Positions 1 through 11,922 of a DNA stretch of 64,000 bases are shown in pieces. A program made the translations under genes and the position numbers. The DNA is from Anticarsia gemmatalis (lineage: Eukaryota > Arthropoda > Insecta > Lepidoptera > Erebidae): the NCBI RefSeq assembly GCF_050436995.1, contig NC_134746.1, forward strand, positions 10,414,501 to 10,478,500, in the 5' to 3' direction. The notes under the pieces are model-generated. The model ran no database searches and was not told where the DNA came from. It saw nothing but the letters and a program-made list of their open reading frames with translations. Positions within the stretch are counted from its first letter, which is position 1. Each line of letters starts with the position of its first letter.

Positions 1-267
1 AATTGAAATCTTTATAGCTTAAAACTTTGTGCAGTCATTTTGCTGGGCCGGTATTGAGGTCATGTTTCAATTTAAAATTGAAGTTGTAGTTGTAAATTTA
101 AACTACGACTGTATGATAATTATGTTTAAAAAAATCATTGTTCATTGAGATCTTGCACATACGATGCTAACATAATTGCGTATTGACACAAACTACTTGT
201 TTAAAGGTTAAGGAACACTCCAATTTTATTGCACTTTTATTTATTTAATTAGCAGTAATTAGAGTAC
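1..267. other. AT-rich non-coding sequence
   Basis: No open frame, RNA gene or repeat was recognised here. It leads directly into a MITE-1 copy. Confidence 0.5.
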
Positions 268-432
268 CTGCAGCGCGATTCTATACAACTATCGACTACC
301 GGCAACCGGCTAGCTAGCGAGTAATTTTATATGAACGCCTCTTGTGGGCGTCGTGGGAACAATTTTTCCAGTACATTTTAAATGTCAAACTCTCGATACT
401 CGATGGTAACGTTTGTAGAGACTCGCGTTACT
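268..432 (+). mobile_element. MITE-1 copy, complete but diverged
   Basis: This is a 165-bp copy of a short inverted-repeat element seen at least seven more times in the window; the name is mine. It begins CTGCAGCGCGATTCTATAC and ends with an inverted, mutated version of that sequence (GTAGAGACTCGCGTTACTG). The interior shares blocks with the copy at 11,464: CAACCGGCTAG, then a GCCTCTxGxGGGCG block, then ACATTTTAAATGTCAAACTC. It codes for nothing, so it would depend on a transposase encoded elsewhere. No clear target-site duplication was seen and the superfamily is unassigned. Confidence 0.75.
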
Positions 433-1435
433 GTAACCGTGACATATTGTATTGAGCTACATGATGTCAACCTATTGATTTGATCGTTATAGCTAAATAT
501 ATAATTTTGCAAAGGAATCTAAACAATCTTTTTCGCTTCTGTAAGAACATGAACCATGATCTTATCAAGTATTTTTTAGGAATTTAGAACTACTTGTAAA
601 CTTTCAGTATTGAGCAATACGAAGTAATACTGGGGCAGTCGACCATCGGTATTGGTCTTTACATCTGAAGTTAGGCAATAAACGAGCTACTGGTTCTACG
701 ACCACCTTCACATGACCTCTAAAACATTCCTTCGGTGTAACGTCTTTATATGATTTAAAGTCTTGTCGGGAGTTAAAAATACTTTTTGAAGTATTCGGTG
801 CACAATTAAATTAATTATTTGTGTACTCAAATAAATATGCGTCGGAATGAAAGAGGTTTACTTTTTAAACAACAACTGATAAGAACAAAAAGTGGTGTCA
901 CAAAATACGGGCATTATTGAGTATAATTTTAGAAATTTATTTAAATCGGCATTAGCTCTTAAGTATAAAATACCTAAAACGTAATTCATCTTGTACACAA
1001 AGTTCACAACAGTACATATTACCCACATTTACCAAATTACCACTAAAATTTCGGTAAAGCAAATAATTTTACCATGTTAATGAGAAATTACAGGCTCAAA
1101 CTTAACTTTATATTATATGGTATCATAATTTTAAATTACAATTTCACATAAGCCATATGTGAAGTTTGTATAATAAATTCTGAGCTTCTACAGAGGGTCT
1201 TTGACTTAGTAAATTATTAGAAGCGTCGTTCTGAAGTGATGCTAGACATAAACATTTAGCTCCAAAACGTCTTTGTGTTGAACGTTAATTACCTCGCTAT
1301 ATGTGATGAGTACATAAATATTATTATTATACTAAAATATATTTTCATGTAAAACAAAAGAGCAACGTTTTTCATAACTCGTTTAATCAGGTGCCATATA
1401 ACTTTGTATGTCTACATTTTGGACAGAACTCTTTG
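433..1435. other. AT-rich non-coding sequence
   Basis: About 1 kb of AT-rich DNA with no convincing exon, RNA gene or repeat. Confidence 0.5.
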
Positions 1436-1439
1436 TGTT

Positions 1440-1522
1440 TTTTTCTAAACCGTTGTTGTCCCACTGCTGGGCAAGGGTCTACTCCCAAACGAGGGAGGGA
1501 TTAGACCTTTTCTGCCTGTGAT
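1440..1522 (-). mobile_element. SINE-B fragment, 3' end only
   Basis: The reverse complement matches the 3' region of the tRNA-derived SINE at 59,519 and the fragment at 49,205. The shared blocks on this strand are CCCACTGCTGGGCAAGGGTC, then GAGGGAGGGATTAGACC. The tRNA-like head is missing, as expected for a 5'-truncated SINE. Confidence 0.6.
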
Positions 1523-1525
1523 AGA

Positions 1526-3248
1526 AAAGTAAAAACGACGTCACAGTGTCTATTTCTTTCATCACCTGCAATCTTCTCCTTAAACTCTATTTTTTTTTTT
1601 GGCTTGTAGCGGCTTTAAGCTATTATTCAGACACACAAAATTGATTTTCGCGAGCTATAATAGCTAGTTTAGTCATCAATAGCTTCATTTGTTGCTCAAA
1701 TTAGACAATTAAAAAAATCTCTGTCTTAACAATTCATTTACCACTCAATTTTGACGATTTAAGAGAAAAATATCACTGTCTCGATAAAATTGTTTACTAA
1801 ATAAAATTTTCTGAATCAAATAATGATCCCAAATTGGTTACCATTTAAGATACAAAAATAAATCATATTACATAGTTCACTGAAGATGAAGATACTTATA
1901 GAAATGTTATGATAATAATAAAAGAAATATCGACATGAAAGAGGACTGTTTTTATACGACACAAATATCATCTAAAGGTTAACCATGTAAGCTGACAGAT
2001 ACAAGATAAAATAAATATAACATATTTCTTTTTTTTTCTCATAAATGTCCCTAATTATGAGTTGGGGACATTCTGTTGTTTGACAACGAGATCAAATGCG
2101 CTTCGGGCACAAAGAGGAATTTCGATATGGAAATCCAAGGTCCATCGTTGTATGCTGGTAAGAACGCGTTGTTGCCAATTATTATTATACAAATATACAG
2201 TAACTGATACTGCTTTTTGAACGTGTTAATTAACTTACCTTTAATTAAAGATAGTCCTCTTTGAATATTCATTAATTTTACGATGATATAAACAACTGTT
2301 TATTTATTCCAACATTTGATTGGTTTATAAAAAATGATATTCTAAATTCATCGTTAACCGCAAAAATTTATAAAATCTTTCTGTATTAGGAAAATGAACC
2401 TAAAGATTATTGAGACAAATTCCATTTTACTTTTTACTGTAATCAATTTCTTAGTAACTTAAAATGCAAATATATGGGCCTCAAGTAAGTATTTGTGATG
2501 CAAATGGGATGTTTAAGTATGCTCTTGGCGTAAGAAAAAAAAATTAAAGAGCAGTAACCACTGACGTAGCACTTTCGTAGCACCGTAGAGGCTCTACGAA
2601 AATTCAGTCAGCATTTTCTCGAACCTCAGTACAACATTTTAATATGATTTTTCTTTACAATATTTTCTTGAAATATGTTACATGTAATAAAAGTAATATA
2701 TTGCATAATACGACTGCTGTTATCATGTCACTGGAAATTTCTATAAATATGCTAGTTTAATATTAAAGTATTTGCACGTATGACTTTATCGTAAGTACTC
2801 GGCAATTACTTTGAAGTAGTATATTATAAAATATTTTATTACGATCTTAAAAACTTTCAATGGCAAAAAGCTTGTCTCTTTACTTAATTTTTGAGCGTAA
2901 TTTTATCGTCACGAATTCTTAGAAATGTAGAAATTCAGTTTAATGTTATTTTGTATTCGAAGAAAGTAATATACAAATTGATGTGTCGGTAATCATATTG
3001 AAGTCTATTATCAATCAGAGGGCACGTCACTCACAGTTCGTGTCCCGGTTTCACCGCTCCCTCCTCGTATACTTACTAATTACTCAGGCCTCAAGTCAAT
3101 AATGAAATGTGTGCGGGTTTCTATACACACTACACATACACACCTTGACAACTAGAAGCAAAAATATATCATACACGGTGTTTTTGTATGAAGAAAGTTA
3201 TTAGAAGATGGACCATACAATACATAACCGTGACATATGTATTTATTA
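1526..3248. other. AT-rich non-coding sequence
   Basis: No recognised gene. There is a T-run near 1,590 and a slightly GC-richer patch at about 3,010-3,110 without a supported exon. Short open frames here look like chance. Confidence 0.5.
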
Positions 3249-3448
3249 CTAGCTGATCCCGCAAACTTCGTACCGCCTAACAGCCGATTTTTAATAAATA
3301 TATAATATTCAATAATCTTTTTTTTTCTCTGTATTAAAGATCGTACTTGAAGGAATTGTATAAAAAAAAGAATTAGTGAAATCGGTCCAACGGTCCACGC
3401 GTGATGGCGTGACCAAGAAAAATAGGGATTCAATTATAATTATATAGA
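3249..3448 (-). mobile_element. Non-autonomous Helitron, second type (200 bp)
   Basis: Read on the minus strand the element starts TCTATATAATTATAATTG and ends GCGGGATCAGCTAG, so it has the 5'-TC and CTAG-3' ends of Helitrons. It lies between A and T, the usual target. A short imperfect hairpin (near CCGCAAACTTCG on the + strand) sits just inside the CTAG end. It carries the block GTGGACCGTTGGACCGATTT, which I recall from a widespread lepidopteran short repeat. Its interior differs from the five Lep1-like copies, so it is a separate family. No Rep/helicase is encoded. Confidence 0.7.
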
Positions 3449-3600
3449 TAATCAAACAAACCACATATGTACATGAGAAAGTGGGCTCAAACTCCTTAAC
3501 AAACAGTATGAATTTTATGTAGGAATCTAAGTTATCAAGAAGACGAAGTAGCTCCCACACTTACTCTAACAATTTTTTTTTGTGACACGAATCGCACATA

Positions 3601-4136
3601 TCGACGGTCCCTACGTACATTCCCTCAAGTGGTACTTACGGGATTTGCCTTTTTTGTTTCCGTGACCTTCCGGTTGTCATATACTTTCGATTGATCAAAG
3701 AAAAATTAGTAAAAATGCTTTAATTCTACCCTAAATCAACACTCGACAAACCCCAGAACTACAACACTTCCAATGTAAAATGTCACTAGTGAGAGTTAAG
3801 ACATTTAATTTTTACATTGGCAAGTCAACAACACCCCCGCGCGCCTCCCCCGTAACTCCCACATGCGGGCTTGTTGCGCTCGCGCAAAAAAGAAAATGAA
3901 AAATGTAAAAGATAAAGGTAAAGCCATCAAAATATCGTCAGGTAAGTTGAAATAAAATGAATATATTTTAACGTTTTTATTTTATTTTCTCATAAAAGAC
4001 AACAAATAAAGACTTCGTGCAAAATTTCATAGCTCTGCGATTGATAGAACTTGAGATACAAGTGTTTGAAACTTCAAACCGCTCTCCTGTAAAATTCGCG
4101 TTTTGCAATTAGGTTATTGTACGTAGGGACCGTCGA
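3601..4136 (+). mobile_element. 536-bp MITE with perfect terminal inverted repeats
   Basis: The ends are exact inverted repeats over 22 bp when flanking bases are counted (3,598-3,619 against 4,118-4,139), beginning ATATCGACGGTCCCTACG. If the target duplication is TA, the element runs TCGACGG...CCGTCGA, as in Tc1/mariner-type insertion. Inside are a hairpin (3,770-3,784 against 3,800-3,820), a CpG-rich stretch at 3,835-3,887, and a short frame from ATG at 3,896 running into CAG|GTAAGT at 3,949-3,956. This suggests it derives from a larger coding transposon and kept its promoter and first exon. The superfamily is not established. Confidence 0.75.
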
Positions 4137-4139
4137 TAT

Positions 4140-4691
4140 TTTCAATAACTATTTACTGGAGTACCGTAGTGACGTTTGCAGTTTTCTTCAGTATCGAATA
4201 GATTTTAATTGAAAATAACTTGAAGAATAGTTCTGACCTACTTGTTTGCGGTTCTTTGAAGTAAATGTTGTGCACAAATATATTGAACAAAATTAATTAA
4301 ACTATACGAATAAAATCAATTTTTAGTTTCAATACTAAACTTCTGCTATTGAAAGATACTTTACTACGATACTTTTTTACTATAGTTCTATTTCAAGCAT
4401 CCATCTTTTTAATATGTACAATTTATATTTACATTCAAATAACTTTTAGAAATAACGTTTAAATACTGACAGAATAAAAGATTCCATTATCTGCTTCTAA
4501 TATTACACACGCGGAAGTTGATTGCTGGATTAACAGATGTTTGTTCAATCACGCTGTAACTTAAGAACGGGTTTAGTAGTTCCGTTTATACGGCGACATC
4601 CGAGATTAAACGTGAACACTTTAATCTATCCCGAAATACTCGGTTTCCGAACCGAATTTAGCGAGAAATAAGTCACAAATCAAACTTAGTC
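4140..4691. other. Non-coding sequence between two MITEs
   Basis: AT-rich with no exon, RNA gene or repeat recognised. Confidence 0.5.
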
Positions 4692-5004
4692 TATAGCCCG
4701 ACAACTTAGTAGAGAGCCTTGGCACGCCCGAGTTATCTAGATTTTAATTAATAACTCTGTGTATTTCCAAAATAAGGTAGGAATATTAAACAGGCCTCCG
4801 TCACTTGCATTAGCCTGCCAGTCACTGACATTTTAAATTCTCTAGCGCGTTTCTCTACAGCAGGTTCTAACGAGTATCGTGAATTTTCCATTTAATATGC
4901 AAAAATAGTTCCTACCGCGCCCGCTAGAGGCGCTGATTCGATTTCATCTGCTAGCCAGCAGTGAATTTTGCCAACAATGCTGTCTACTAAGTTGTTGGAC
5001 TATA
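4692..5004 (+). mobile_element. MITE-2 copy interrupted by a MITE-1 segment
   Basis: The ends are inverted repeats: TATAGCCCGACAACTTAG at the left and, on the other strand, TATAGTCCAACAACTTAG at the right. The copies at 60,175 and 47,820 share these ends. Interior blocks TTTTAATTAATA, AAACAGGCC and TGCATTAGCCTGC match the copy at 57,238. The usual size is about 215 bp; this copy is 313 bp because about 106 bp resembling MITE-1 sit inside (4,842-4,947). After the insert, MITE-2 resumes with GAATTTTGCCAACAATGC. It encodes no protein. Confidence 0.75.
4842..4947 (-). mobile_element. MITE-1 segment nested in MITE-2
   Basis: It starts with the MITE-1 end (CTAGCGCGTTTCTCTACAG) and continues with CGAGTATCG, CATTTAATATG, AAATAGTTCCTACCGCGCCC and GCTAGAGGCGCTGATTC, in the MITE-1 order and in minus orientation relative to the copy at 11,464. 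The far end of MITE-1 is missing, so this is a truncated copy. Confidence 0.7.
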
Positions 5005-8000
5005 CTAATAAACGTTGATCTCAATAAAAGAGTAATAAGGAATGCATTTGTCTTCGAGCTAGTGATTAATAGTCCACTGACGACAGTCAAAGAGCGGCCA
5101 TTTAATTTGCTTAAAGTTTGGCACGAATTAATCTGTGCTGTCGTTGTTTTTATCGCTTCTGGGAAAGCAATAAAGCCTTTATACGGACGTTAAACTTTTA
5201 TAGTTTTAGTTCTAGTTTAATTTAGAAAAAGGATTTCCTGTTTAATAGGTTTTTAGTGCTTTTACTGGCTTGTTTGTTCGTCGTATGCGTAAAGAAAATT
5301 CAGAATCGTATAGGTGTAAATCTGCAATGAGTTTGATTATAAATTTACTTGACTATTTATCTGATTTAAAAGTAGTATTTTTTGTAAGAACTTGAAGCCA
5401 GCCAACTTATTTCTCAAATGATTTCACTGATAGACTTTGATTGTCATGGGTTACTTATTATTCCGGAAAATACCGGGCAAAGCTAGTTAAGCATAATGAG
5501 ATTTAAGCTTACTACCGAGAAAACTTGAGAAGTCCCGTTACTTCTGAAATAATACGAAATGAGCGAAAAATAAACTATTTTATAATACAGGAAAATGTGC
5601 TAAAGAGATATCTAAATGTAGTTTTCAAATCAAACATTCCATGTTGCAAACTAAACCACAAACAAGTGGTCGCCAATTTGTGGCGAAATATCAGAGTATT
5701 AATAACCAATGTTACATCCAACATTTCCATATTAATTTTATTAAATGCATAAATTATTTTCAAACATAACTGTGGTTTTATGCAAAAACTTTAATCCAAT
5801 TAATACATTTATTTTTCGGGTTTCGCATTTAAAATAAATTGGACAGTATGATTTGAAATTTTAATTGTTTGCTAATTAGTGACAAAGACTGTTTGTTACG
5901 CTTTCACATCAAAAATTCTGAACTGATTTTTATATATTTTGGTTTTGGGAAAGTTAAAATCCGGAGTCAATACTGACTACTTTCTCAAAATCAATCTGGT
6001 TTTTATCGAGGTTCAGTCACAAGGGTCACCTAAGCAGTAGCGTACACAGTCTAATTAATAAGAATATTATTAAATCGTAGGTAAGTTGAGGGTAGACAAA
6101 GTGCACACAATAGTAGGATGCAGGTCAATCTAATTACTGCAACTAGTGCACGACTCGAACAAGCACAAAGTTGTGTGTAACACAATACGGTAACTGATTT
6201 ACGCAAACAATATGCACCTATAACCTACAGATATGGTAGAGAAATTCTCGCGTTATATTTATTATGATTAAATTCCACCCGTGACTTTATGAATTTATTA
6301 TAGAGTTTTATATTATAATTTCAAAATAAATAAATTTATCGTTAAATAAAAACATTACTACGCTTTTGTGCGCGAAGGCAAACTTAGATAAAACTATTTT
6401 TTTAAATCCGGCTTTTACCTCATCTGCTACAATCAATACCGAATTTTAACGTCATATGCAGCTGTTCAGAAATAACGACCTATAAAGAAATACACAAACC
6501 ATATCGGCGATGTCTTGCAAAAATGTCTGGTTTATAGTACTCCTAACTGGCGCTCGATTATGACAAGATGAATGTTTATAAGGCAAGGGAAGTTCGTAAG
6601 GATCGTACCAAATGGCGTTCTTTGGTCTCTGCTTACTACTAGGGGGAAAAAGTCGTGATTTTATGTAAGTATACGTAGTTGTTTCCTATAGAAGCTAGGC
6701 GCCATCAACGTATAAACAGCCAATAGAGCAAAGAACCAGCAAACGAGCCTGCACACTAATAGCACGCAATAAAAGGTTCCTACTTTTATTGCACCCTATT
6801 ACACTTCTTATGACGCAGTTTTAGCGAGCAAGCGATATCTGTATCTTGTACAGTGATAGTGTTCATGAATATTAAAATTACAAAACTGTAGTAATAGACG
6901 ACTTTTGCAATTCGTCGGTTTTTGGGTAAATAAGGACGTATTTAAATATTCAATGGATCTTTTATTTTATTAATAATTTTTGTATTAAAAAATAGTTTTC
7001 CAACAACGACTGTATTTGTGCTCAAGTTATATATTTGAGATGATACCCGAAACTTATTTTTTCTTACAACAGAGTATACAGAAACAAAATGTTGATTATT
7101 CGAGAACAAAATATCAACACACAAACAACATTTAGTATTGTATTTTAATAACTTTCCACCAAATAATAATGACACAAAAATTATCAAAATTTAAAGAAAC
7201 CCAACACGTCTACTAAATTTTCCGACATAACACGGTTCGTAAATACTTATACTTGTTGTTTTTGCTCACACAAACAAGTTTTAAATTATGTCTTTGAAAC
7301 CAACATTAATTACAGCGAGCATTCGTACAATAATTATGTTCGTACGCCCTTCAGGAAGCTTCGGGACGATGGCGACCAACAGACCGTGAACAACAGGATT
7401 TGCCCTACTTACGACTTGTTTTCTTCTTTACGTGGTGTCTGAGTATTTGTGTATTGGGATTTATGAATGGCGCTTTGTTATACGCCCGTCTTTTACGAGC
7501 TAGTAATCTTCCGGCATCGCGGTTTATCGTATCGAAGTATATTATGACGAGAGTTGTTTATGTGTATTGCACTTTGCGAACAAAGAATTGCCTATGCATT
7601 GACTAAGCACTTGCCATGTCTCACTTGCCATCGTAGTGTACTAAGTGCTACCATTTGTGGGTAATTAGATAGCTTATCAGATGAAATTTTGACTATTGAC
7701 TATTTCAAAACTGTAAAACTGGGCCTTGGTTAGTTAAATCGATGAAAATGTCAAAAATGTATTCGTAATACAGCTTATCATACCATGTCTTCAAGTGACG
7801 TGATTTAAACCCATTCATCGGCGGAAATTGCACAGATTGTGATATTAGCTATTCTAAGCGCAATTAAGTTGATTGCTAACTTAACTGGGCCAAATGGAGC
7901 TATCAATAGCTTGTCTGGAGTTAAGGTTACGCCTACAATCAGAGTAATAACCTCTTTTCACGTTAGCCTACAGTTTGGTCTAGAATATCATTTATTTCTT

Positions 8001-9061
8001 CGGATACGGGTACTGAAAGTCCTTAAGAAAAACTGATATCCTAATCTGATTGCTCTAAACGGTTGGAAAAACCTCCATATCACTAGGAATTAATCTGGAA
8101 GAAAAAATACGTTGGCGTTCGGTATACGTCTCACAAAGGTCGAATAATGGGCTTAATAAATATGTCTGTACTAAAAATAACTTGCTAATTATACGCACAA
8201 AGTGTTCCGTGTACCGTATTATCCATACAACTAACCCGTTTGTATGCCATTCATAGGATCTGAATGAACCAAGCGACGTCGTTATACGCTCAATGTGCAC
8301 GTGTTTTTATAAATAAATCTTATATTTAACGCGTCTATAAGTACTAAAATACATTCTATCTAAACAAAAGCGACCCTTTTGTATCAAGATATTTTTGGAT
8401 TATTGACGTTATTTTGGTTAAATGCGTTTTAAAGTTTAATTATAATATTGATTTCGACGTAGGTGTGTTTGCGTACTACTTGATTTTAATCGGGTTTGTG
8501 TAATATTTTGACGTTTTAACCAATTGGTATGAAACAAATTATACTATAACTATTTCAGATAATCCACGAAATATCTGACATCTTCAAAACAAAATTCTAT
8601 TATTGTAAAACTAATTTTATTATTGTACTATTGTATCAAAACTAAGCAATAATAACTGGCAATCAAAGACAGCACAGCTGCAGTAACAACTGTTTCACCA
8701 CAAAAATTCAATATCAGATATTCAATAAGAACCTCCACGAGTATCGTTCAGAATCTACGAACAAATTGCATTCAGATTATATTAAAGTAATCGTCAAATA
8801 TTAAATTAGCATACCAATACGATAAGGCTTATCAATCAAGCTTTCATTATTTCCTATGGCCACTTGAGGGTAATCCATTTTATCTGATAAATACGTAATC
8901 TATTTTGGTTAATGAAGCGATATGCTTTTATTAACTATTTTAGTAGTTTTGTATCGAATAGAAAAAGATTAGGGGCTTATATTGGGTCATTAGAGTTTAG
9001 TATCAAGTCTGACCTCAAAGGAGGGTTCGATAGTTATTTTATGATTCGGTAGACTTAAGAC
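5005..9061. other. Long AT-rich stretch without recognised genes
   Basis: About 4 kb in which no exon, RNA gene or repeat could be supported. A somewhat GC-richer open stretch at 7,340-7,600 (68 codons on +, hydrophobic start) has no recognisable domain and no good splice sites. It is treated as chance. Confidence 0.5.
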
Positions 9062-9064
9062 TAA

Positions 9065-9262
9065 GGGCGCGTTCACATATAACGTCAGTTTTACAGGTCC
9101 GTTTAAACGTGTGTGTTATAAGCGTATGTAGTTGTATGAGCCAGTACACACATAATACAGTATTCCGTATCCAGTAAAAAATACCGATTAGACAAAATAA
9201 CAGCAATCCACGGATTCGTAAAACGGATCCTCTTAAAACGGACGTTATATGTGAACGCGCCC
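9065..9262 (+). mobile_element. 198-bp PIF/Harbinger-like MITE
   Basis: The termini are perfect 22-bp inverted repeats beginning GGGCGCGTTCACATATAACG (9,065-9,086 and 9,241-9,262). The similarity continues inward with one mismatch (AACGTCAGTTTT against AACGTCCGTTTT). TAA lies on both sides (9,062-9,064 and 9,263-9,265), which fits the 3-bp TWA duplication of PIF/Harbinger elements. No transposase is encoded. The perfect ends suggest a fairly recent insertion. The superfamily is inferred from the duplication only. Confidence 0.85.
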
Positions 9263-9394
9263 TAATAGTTTTCTTTCCATACAAAAAAATGTTCTATGTG
9301 GTTCTGCAGTAAATATAGTCAGTTTTTAAAATAGGTATATTGAACAGGATAAAGGATTTATTATGTAAACAATGAGTTTTATAAGGATAGAATA

Positions 9395-9453
9395 TGTTTA
9401 ATTATAATAGTATGGATTTATATACATTACAAAATCCATATTATAATTAAACA
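9395..9453. repeat. Long hairpin (inverted repeat)
   Basis: Arms TGTTTAATTATAATAG...GGATTT (9,395-9,419) and its near-exact complement (9,431-9,453) are separated by 11 bases. The pairing is broken only by a 2-3 base indel. It may be a remnant of a palindromic element or a mutational palindrome. It has no wider match in the window. Confidence 0.7.
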
Positions 9454-11463
9454 ATAATGTATATAATAACAATGTATTAGGTATTGTTTTATCAATTATA
9501 AAACTAAAAAAAAGTACTGTAAGTTCATGCCCATGACACTGACACACGACACACTTTAATTATCGTTTAAATACATATTATATTGCAAAAATAACATGTT
9601 TATTAATCAACAGGGTATATAGTCGTTTACTTAATGAGTTTCCATTTTTCGAAAAGTGTCAGTAATAAAGTACAAGTTGGTAACGCTTACAAAAGATCTT
9701 ATTTATATGTCCAAAAGTAATACAACCATATAACACAAATAACTAGCTCAACCCAATACCCAGCAGTGTCACCTCCAATATCTTGACATTTCACTTAAGT
9801 TCCTTAGTTACCTGCCAATCAATTGTCCTCCCACTGTCTTCAAATAAAGTCAAACTAATCTACATCCAATGTTCCGTTTAAAAATAGATCGACAACATTT
9901 AACCCAGAAACAGTTGGTCTCGTATTTGTGAGGGGCAGCAACCCGTGAAGCTCTCGACGCATTACGCCATTCGGTTCCGAAAAATTGCTTCTAAGTCGGA
10001 ATTAAATCACGCCTCGTCGGATCGCGGCATGAATATAAACTCCCCGAGCGGTGACACCGATACTTCTGGAGTCACCTCACATAATTTCTCCCGCTCGACT
10101 TGATAAAAAAATATTACTTGTGAAAGTAACCATTCTAACCGTATTTCACAAAATATATTCAGACTTGTCTACCCTATATAGACTTTGAATTCTTTTAAAA
10201 GCGTAAAAGCGTTTTTGTTCCAGAATACGAATTGGCGAGTCCATTCTAAATGTTTATCGACGTCGATATTTGCGGTCCATTATCATAGAGTACGGTCGTT
10301 AGTGTTTTGTTTTTCGTATAAACACTTCGATACACTAGAATACAGTTGACCTCTGCTCGTATGAAAACCATTATCATAATTTTATTGGCTGATTCGATTG
10401 AATGGCGACATTAATAAAGTTTTCGCGTGGAATGACATTTCTCTTTTTGGAGCTTCTTCTCACATTTGTCAAAAAAAGTAGCTCCGTACATTATACTATG
10501 AGATCTTAGTTTAAGAGGGTCGTACAATTACAGTAGGTGGAAAGTTTCGTAGCACTTTAAAAGTTATATTTGAAGGCTTTTAAAAGTTCCTTGTCAAGAT
10601 TGATCACCGCGGCTTGTACTGATGGTCTACAGGCACGTCTGACCTCGTTCTATCGCCCTTGAAATATTTCTAAATCCATTACAGGTGGTATCGAGTTATA
10701 CCTGTATGAAAATTAACGAGCTTATATTTAGAAACAAAGGTGTATTATAGAAAAACGTAATCCATTTTCGTTAGCATAGGGTCGCAGGTAATGTGTCAGG
10801 AAAGATTTTCACAAATGAATGCTTATTTAAAATAAGGTCATAGTAATATACTTCAAAGACGTTTTAATACATGACTGCATGGTTTTCATTGAAATATAAA
10901 CCGCAATTTGATTCCTTGTCGGCCTACAACGAGGTGGACTAAACGCATTTTTGTATAACAATGGAATTTTACGTTACAAGCAAACAAAAGCCGGTTTCAA
11001 ACGTTATTTACCTATTAATCGTGGTCGATGTATCTGTTTCCTTCGCTATAAATTGAGCCATTCGCTTTAAGATAGTCCCAATACACGCCAACTCAAATGG
11101 AAAATACCGTTACCCTAACAAATCACTTGTTCGTACAAACAGATAATATGATGTAATGATAACTCGGGACAATACTCAGAATTAGTGAATCGTACGCGAT
11201 TTAATGATGACAGGGAACAAATGTTTATCATATAAAGGGGTGTTTATTGTGGCGTATGTCCATGGCGGCGGCAATTTGACGCCGTTTGCCGCCAAAACGA
11301 CAAATATGGCCGACCTAGTTCCCGCGTCGATGGGCCCGTGACGCACGACGATGCAACTATACCAAATTGTACGGAAACGTCTGATAGAAGGAGGGCGGTC
11401 TTGTGTTTTTCGGGCTTTGTCTTCCTTTAAAGATTTATGGTCCGTTTACAAAATTCAATTAAC
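9454..11463. other. Non-coding sequence with two GC-rich patches
   Basis: No exon was supported. Two CpG-rich patches stand out: about 9,931-10,110, and 11,251-11,352, which holds a GGCGGCA/TGCCGCC inverted repeat at 11,267-11,293 and two ATGGC motifs. Either could be a regulatory element; the sequence alone does not prove it. Confidence 0.45.
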
Positions 11464-11628
11464 CAGTAGCGCAATTCTCTACCACTATCAGCAACCGGCT
11501 AGTTACAGAGAAATTTTGTACGAAAAGCTGACCAGCGCATTTAGCGGCCACCATAGAAATTCCAGAACATTTTAAACGTCAAACACTCTATACTTGAAAG
11601 TATTGACAGTAGCAAATCGCGCTACAGT
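11464..11628 (+). mobile_element. MITE-1 copy, complete
   Basis: The best-preserved copy, 165 bp, used here to set the orientation. It starts CAGTAGCGCAATTCTCTAC and ends CAAATCGCGCTACAG, with near-complementary termini. Internal order: CAACCGGCTAG, GAGAAATTTTGTACGAAAA, CTGACCAGCGC, ACATTTTAAACGTCAAACAC. It ends 67 bp before the LINE below. Confidence 0.8.
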
Positions 11629-11711
11629 TTCACTGAAGAATGGATATTACATAATGCCCTAAGAAGCAGAACCAAGAGAATCCGTTATCAAATTTTTTTT
11701 TTTTTTTTTTT

Positions 11712-11922
11712 GCGAGGGTAGTTGCAAGAAGAAGGAACTAAAATTCTGCTCTGCGTATTTTAATTAAATTTTAATAGTTATTTTATCTTATTTATACAAT
11801 TTTATGTTCTAATTTCTTATTCATCTATCTACCTGCCGGTTACAATATTTCTCTTCGTTGAATCCTTCTCTTCTGCACTTCACTACTCACTATCTACCAT
11901 TGACTACACTGAACTACACAAA
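11712..11922 (+). promoter_or_regulatory. LINE 5' UTR, presumed internal promoter
   Basis: About 210 bases precede the ORF1 start codon. LINEs of this kind carry an internal promoter at their 5' end, so it should lie here; no specific motif was recognised. The last part is pyrimidine-rich and the ORF1 start has a good insect context (CAAAATGG). Confidence 0.5.

Noticed and set aside
9039..9284. 81-codon open frame, - strand
   Set aside because: It spans the 198-bp MITE and its flanks, so the frame is accidental.
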